From assembly GCA_021797555.1 (NCBI GenBank), contig JAJZZM010000020.1:1-64000 (forward strand): a DNA stretch of 64,000 nt, in the 5' to 3' direction. The notes under the pieces are model-generated. The model saw only the letters and a program-made list of their open reading frames with translations. It was not told where the DNA came from and did not search any database. This document shows, piece by piece, positions 62,658 through 64,000 of the stretch (position 1 is the stretch's first letter; the number at the start of each line of letters is the position of its first letter). The position numbers and the translations under genes are program-made. Origin of the DNA: Thermoplasmata archaeon. GTDB taxonomy: Archaea > Thermoplasmatota > Thermoplasmata > Thermoplasmatales > Thermoplasmataceae.

Positions 62658-63686
62658 TTATTCTATTTCTTTTAATATTTCTTTTTTTGCTATATCCATA
62701 TTTTTTAATTTCTGGTAGGAAATTTCCCTTGATCTCGTTCTTAATCCACAGTCTGGATTTAATCTAATAAGATCGGGTGGTAGTATTTTCAATGTATAGT
62801 TGATTCTATCCTTTATTAATTCAACAGGTTCAACATAATCTATATGGACATCTGTTACCCCAAGGCCGATAAATTTCTTTTTATCATTCAATTCATTAAA
62901 ATATTTTAAATCCTGATAACCAATCCTTTTTGAATCATCAATGCCATTTTCTAACGTATCCCTGTTTGCAAATTCAAGATTTAGTCCATCTATTTTTATA
63001 TCATTCATAACGTCGTATAATAATTTATAATCACTACTATAACATACATGAATTGAAACTTCACAGTTATCTATGTTTTCCACAGATTTATTTAATGAAT
63101 CAACAACAATATTCATTTCATCAGGATGTGTTGTTGTTGCAGGCTCATCCAGCTGAATCTGCAACTTTTTATTTGGGAATTTACTATCCCATAGTTTTTT
63201 TAAATCCTTTATTTCATTATTTAATAACCCTGCAAAGGCCATTGCTGTTTCATACCTGTCATTGTAATGCTCGTTGAATGACCAGTCCATCATTGTGTAT
63301 GGTCCTGTAACAGGTATTTTTATATTTTCATAATTCTGGGACAACAGGAATTTCAATTCGTCTGAATGGTATGATTCTTTTATGCCCATATCCTCTATAA
63401 TGCTACCTTTTTTGTAATACCTGTTGTCAAAGGATCTTACAGGGCCATAAAATTTTATGCCATTTATTCTATTGGCCTGGTGCTCATACATTTCCCAGCG
63501 GAACATTTCTCCACCGACACCGATATTATTTAATCCTGCCTTTTCAAACTCTTTTACCGTTTCTATTGTGGCTTTCTCCGCAAGTCTATAAAATTCATCA
63601 CTGCCATAAATTTTATGGAAAACTGAACTTAATTCCTTTGGCTTTCTGTAACTTCCTATTTCCTGAGATATTAAATAATTATTCAT
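62658..63686 (-). CDS. Cobalamin-independent methionine synthase, MetE catalytic-domain protein
   Basis: LQIDEPA(T), CEVSIHVCYS, LNPDCGLRTRSREI. Confidence 0.9.
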   Translation of the reverse strand: MNNYLISQEIGSYRKPKELSSVFHKIYGSDEFYRLAEKATIETVKEFEKAGLNNIGVGGEMFRWEMYEHQANRINGIKFYGPVRSFDNRYYKKGSIIEDMGIKESYHSDELKFLLSQNYENIKIPVTGPYTMMDWSFNEHYNDRYETAMAFAGLLNNEIKDLKKLWDSKFPNKKLQIQLDEPATTTHPDEMNIVVDSLNKSVENIDNCEVSIHVCYSSDYKLLYDVMNDIKIDGLNLEFANRDTLENGIDDSKRIGYQDLKYFNELNDKKKFIGLGVTDVHIDYVEPVELIKDRINYTLKILPPDLIRLNPDCGLRTRSREISYQKLKNMDIAKKEILKEIE

Positions 63687-63687
63687 T

Positions 63688-64000
63688 TTAATCACCTATT
63701 TTTAACATTAAATTTAACTTTTTATCAGCAATAATTCTCGGCAGGAAATCAAAATATTCCTTATGGCTTACGATTAAATTATCCGAGTCTAAATTATGTA
63801 TAATGTTATTTATTTCATTTAGATCTTCCATTTTTGTATTATACCCATCAATTAATTTTAATCCCGGAACCCTTGATAATTCCTTTGCAATCTCAAAATT
63901 ATTGCTATCATAATCTGAAATTATTGAGTACGGCTTTCCCTTTATATTATTTTTATATAATTTTCCTGTTGTTACAATTTTGACTATAAATTTATCCGTC
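63688..64000 (-). CDS. Partial CDS (5' end beyond window), upstream partner of the MetE-like gene
   Basis: Open frame to window edge: TDKFIVKIVTTGKLYKNNIKGKPYSIISDYDSNNFEIAKELSRVPGLKLIDGYNTKMEDLNE...LMLKIGD*; its stop overlaps the SD of the downstream gene. Confidence 0.6.
   Translation of the reverse strand, partial: TDKFIVKIVTTGKLYKNNIKGKPYSIISDYDSNNFEIAKELSRVPGLKLIDGYNTKMEDLNEINNIIHNLDSDNLIVSHKEYFDFLPRIIADKKLNLMLKIGD

Noticed and set aside
1-64000. CRISPR array, rRNA operon, prophage or defence island
   Set aside because: No regularly spaced repeats, no rRNA-like GC-rich blocks (only one tRNA), and no cas, restriction-modification or phage structural genes recognised

Overview
AT-rich archaeal chromosome segment, most likely from a thermoacidophilic member of the Thermoplasmatales. 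That is inferred from the gene complement (thermopsin, S53 sedolisin, sulfur oxygenase reductase, tetraether-lipid-synthase-like radical SAM, type II GAPDH, archaeal replication and ribosomal genes); I ran no database search. The window is densely packed and mostly housekeeping: smc-scpA, radA, priS, mcm, xerA, grpE-dnaK-dnaJ, uS12-uS7, uS13-uS4-uS11-rpo3, aspS, pelota, fibrillarin, otsA-otsB, isoprenoid/lipid genes and one tRNA-Thr(GGT). I saw no CRISPR array, intact transposon, rRNA or prophage. Points most worth a second look: (1) a B12-dependent 'methylmalonyl-CoA mutase' whose substrate-binding residues (Phe for Tyr, Gln for Arg) indicate an isobutyryl-CoA-mutase-like enzyme; (2) a chorismate mutase that the ORF track truncates, apparently starting at AUU behind a normal Shine-Dalgarno; (3) a decayed tnpB relic upstream of the uS13 operon, and a 42-codon open frame directly after the amber stop of mcm; (4) a protein built of about five ~40-aa 'AW' helical repeats; (5) alternating AAAGCTAAA/TTTAGCTTT repeats upstream of the Tes-like gene; (6) a ubiX - Mut7-C RNase - pelota gene string; (7) membrane-anchored multi-domain acid proteases. 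I found no clearly new multi-gene defence or mobile system.
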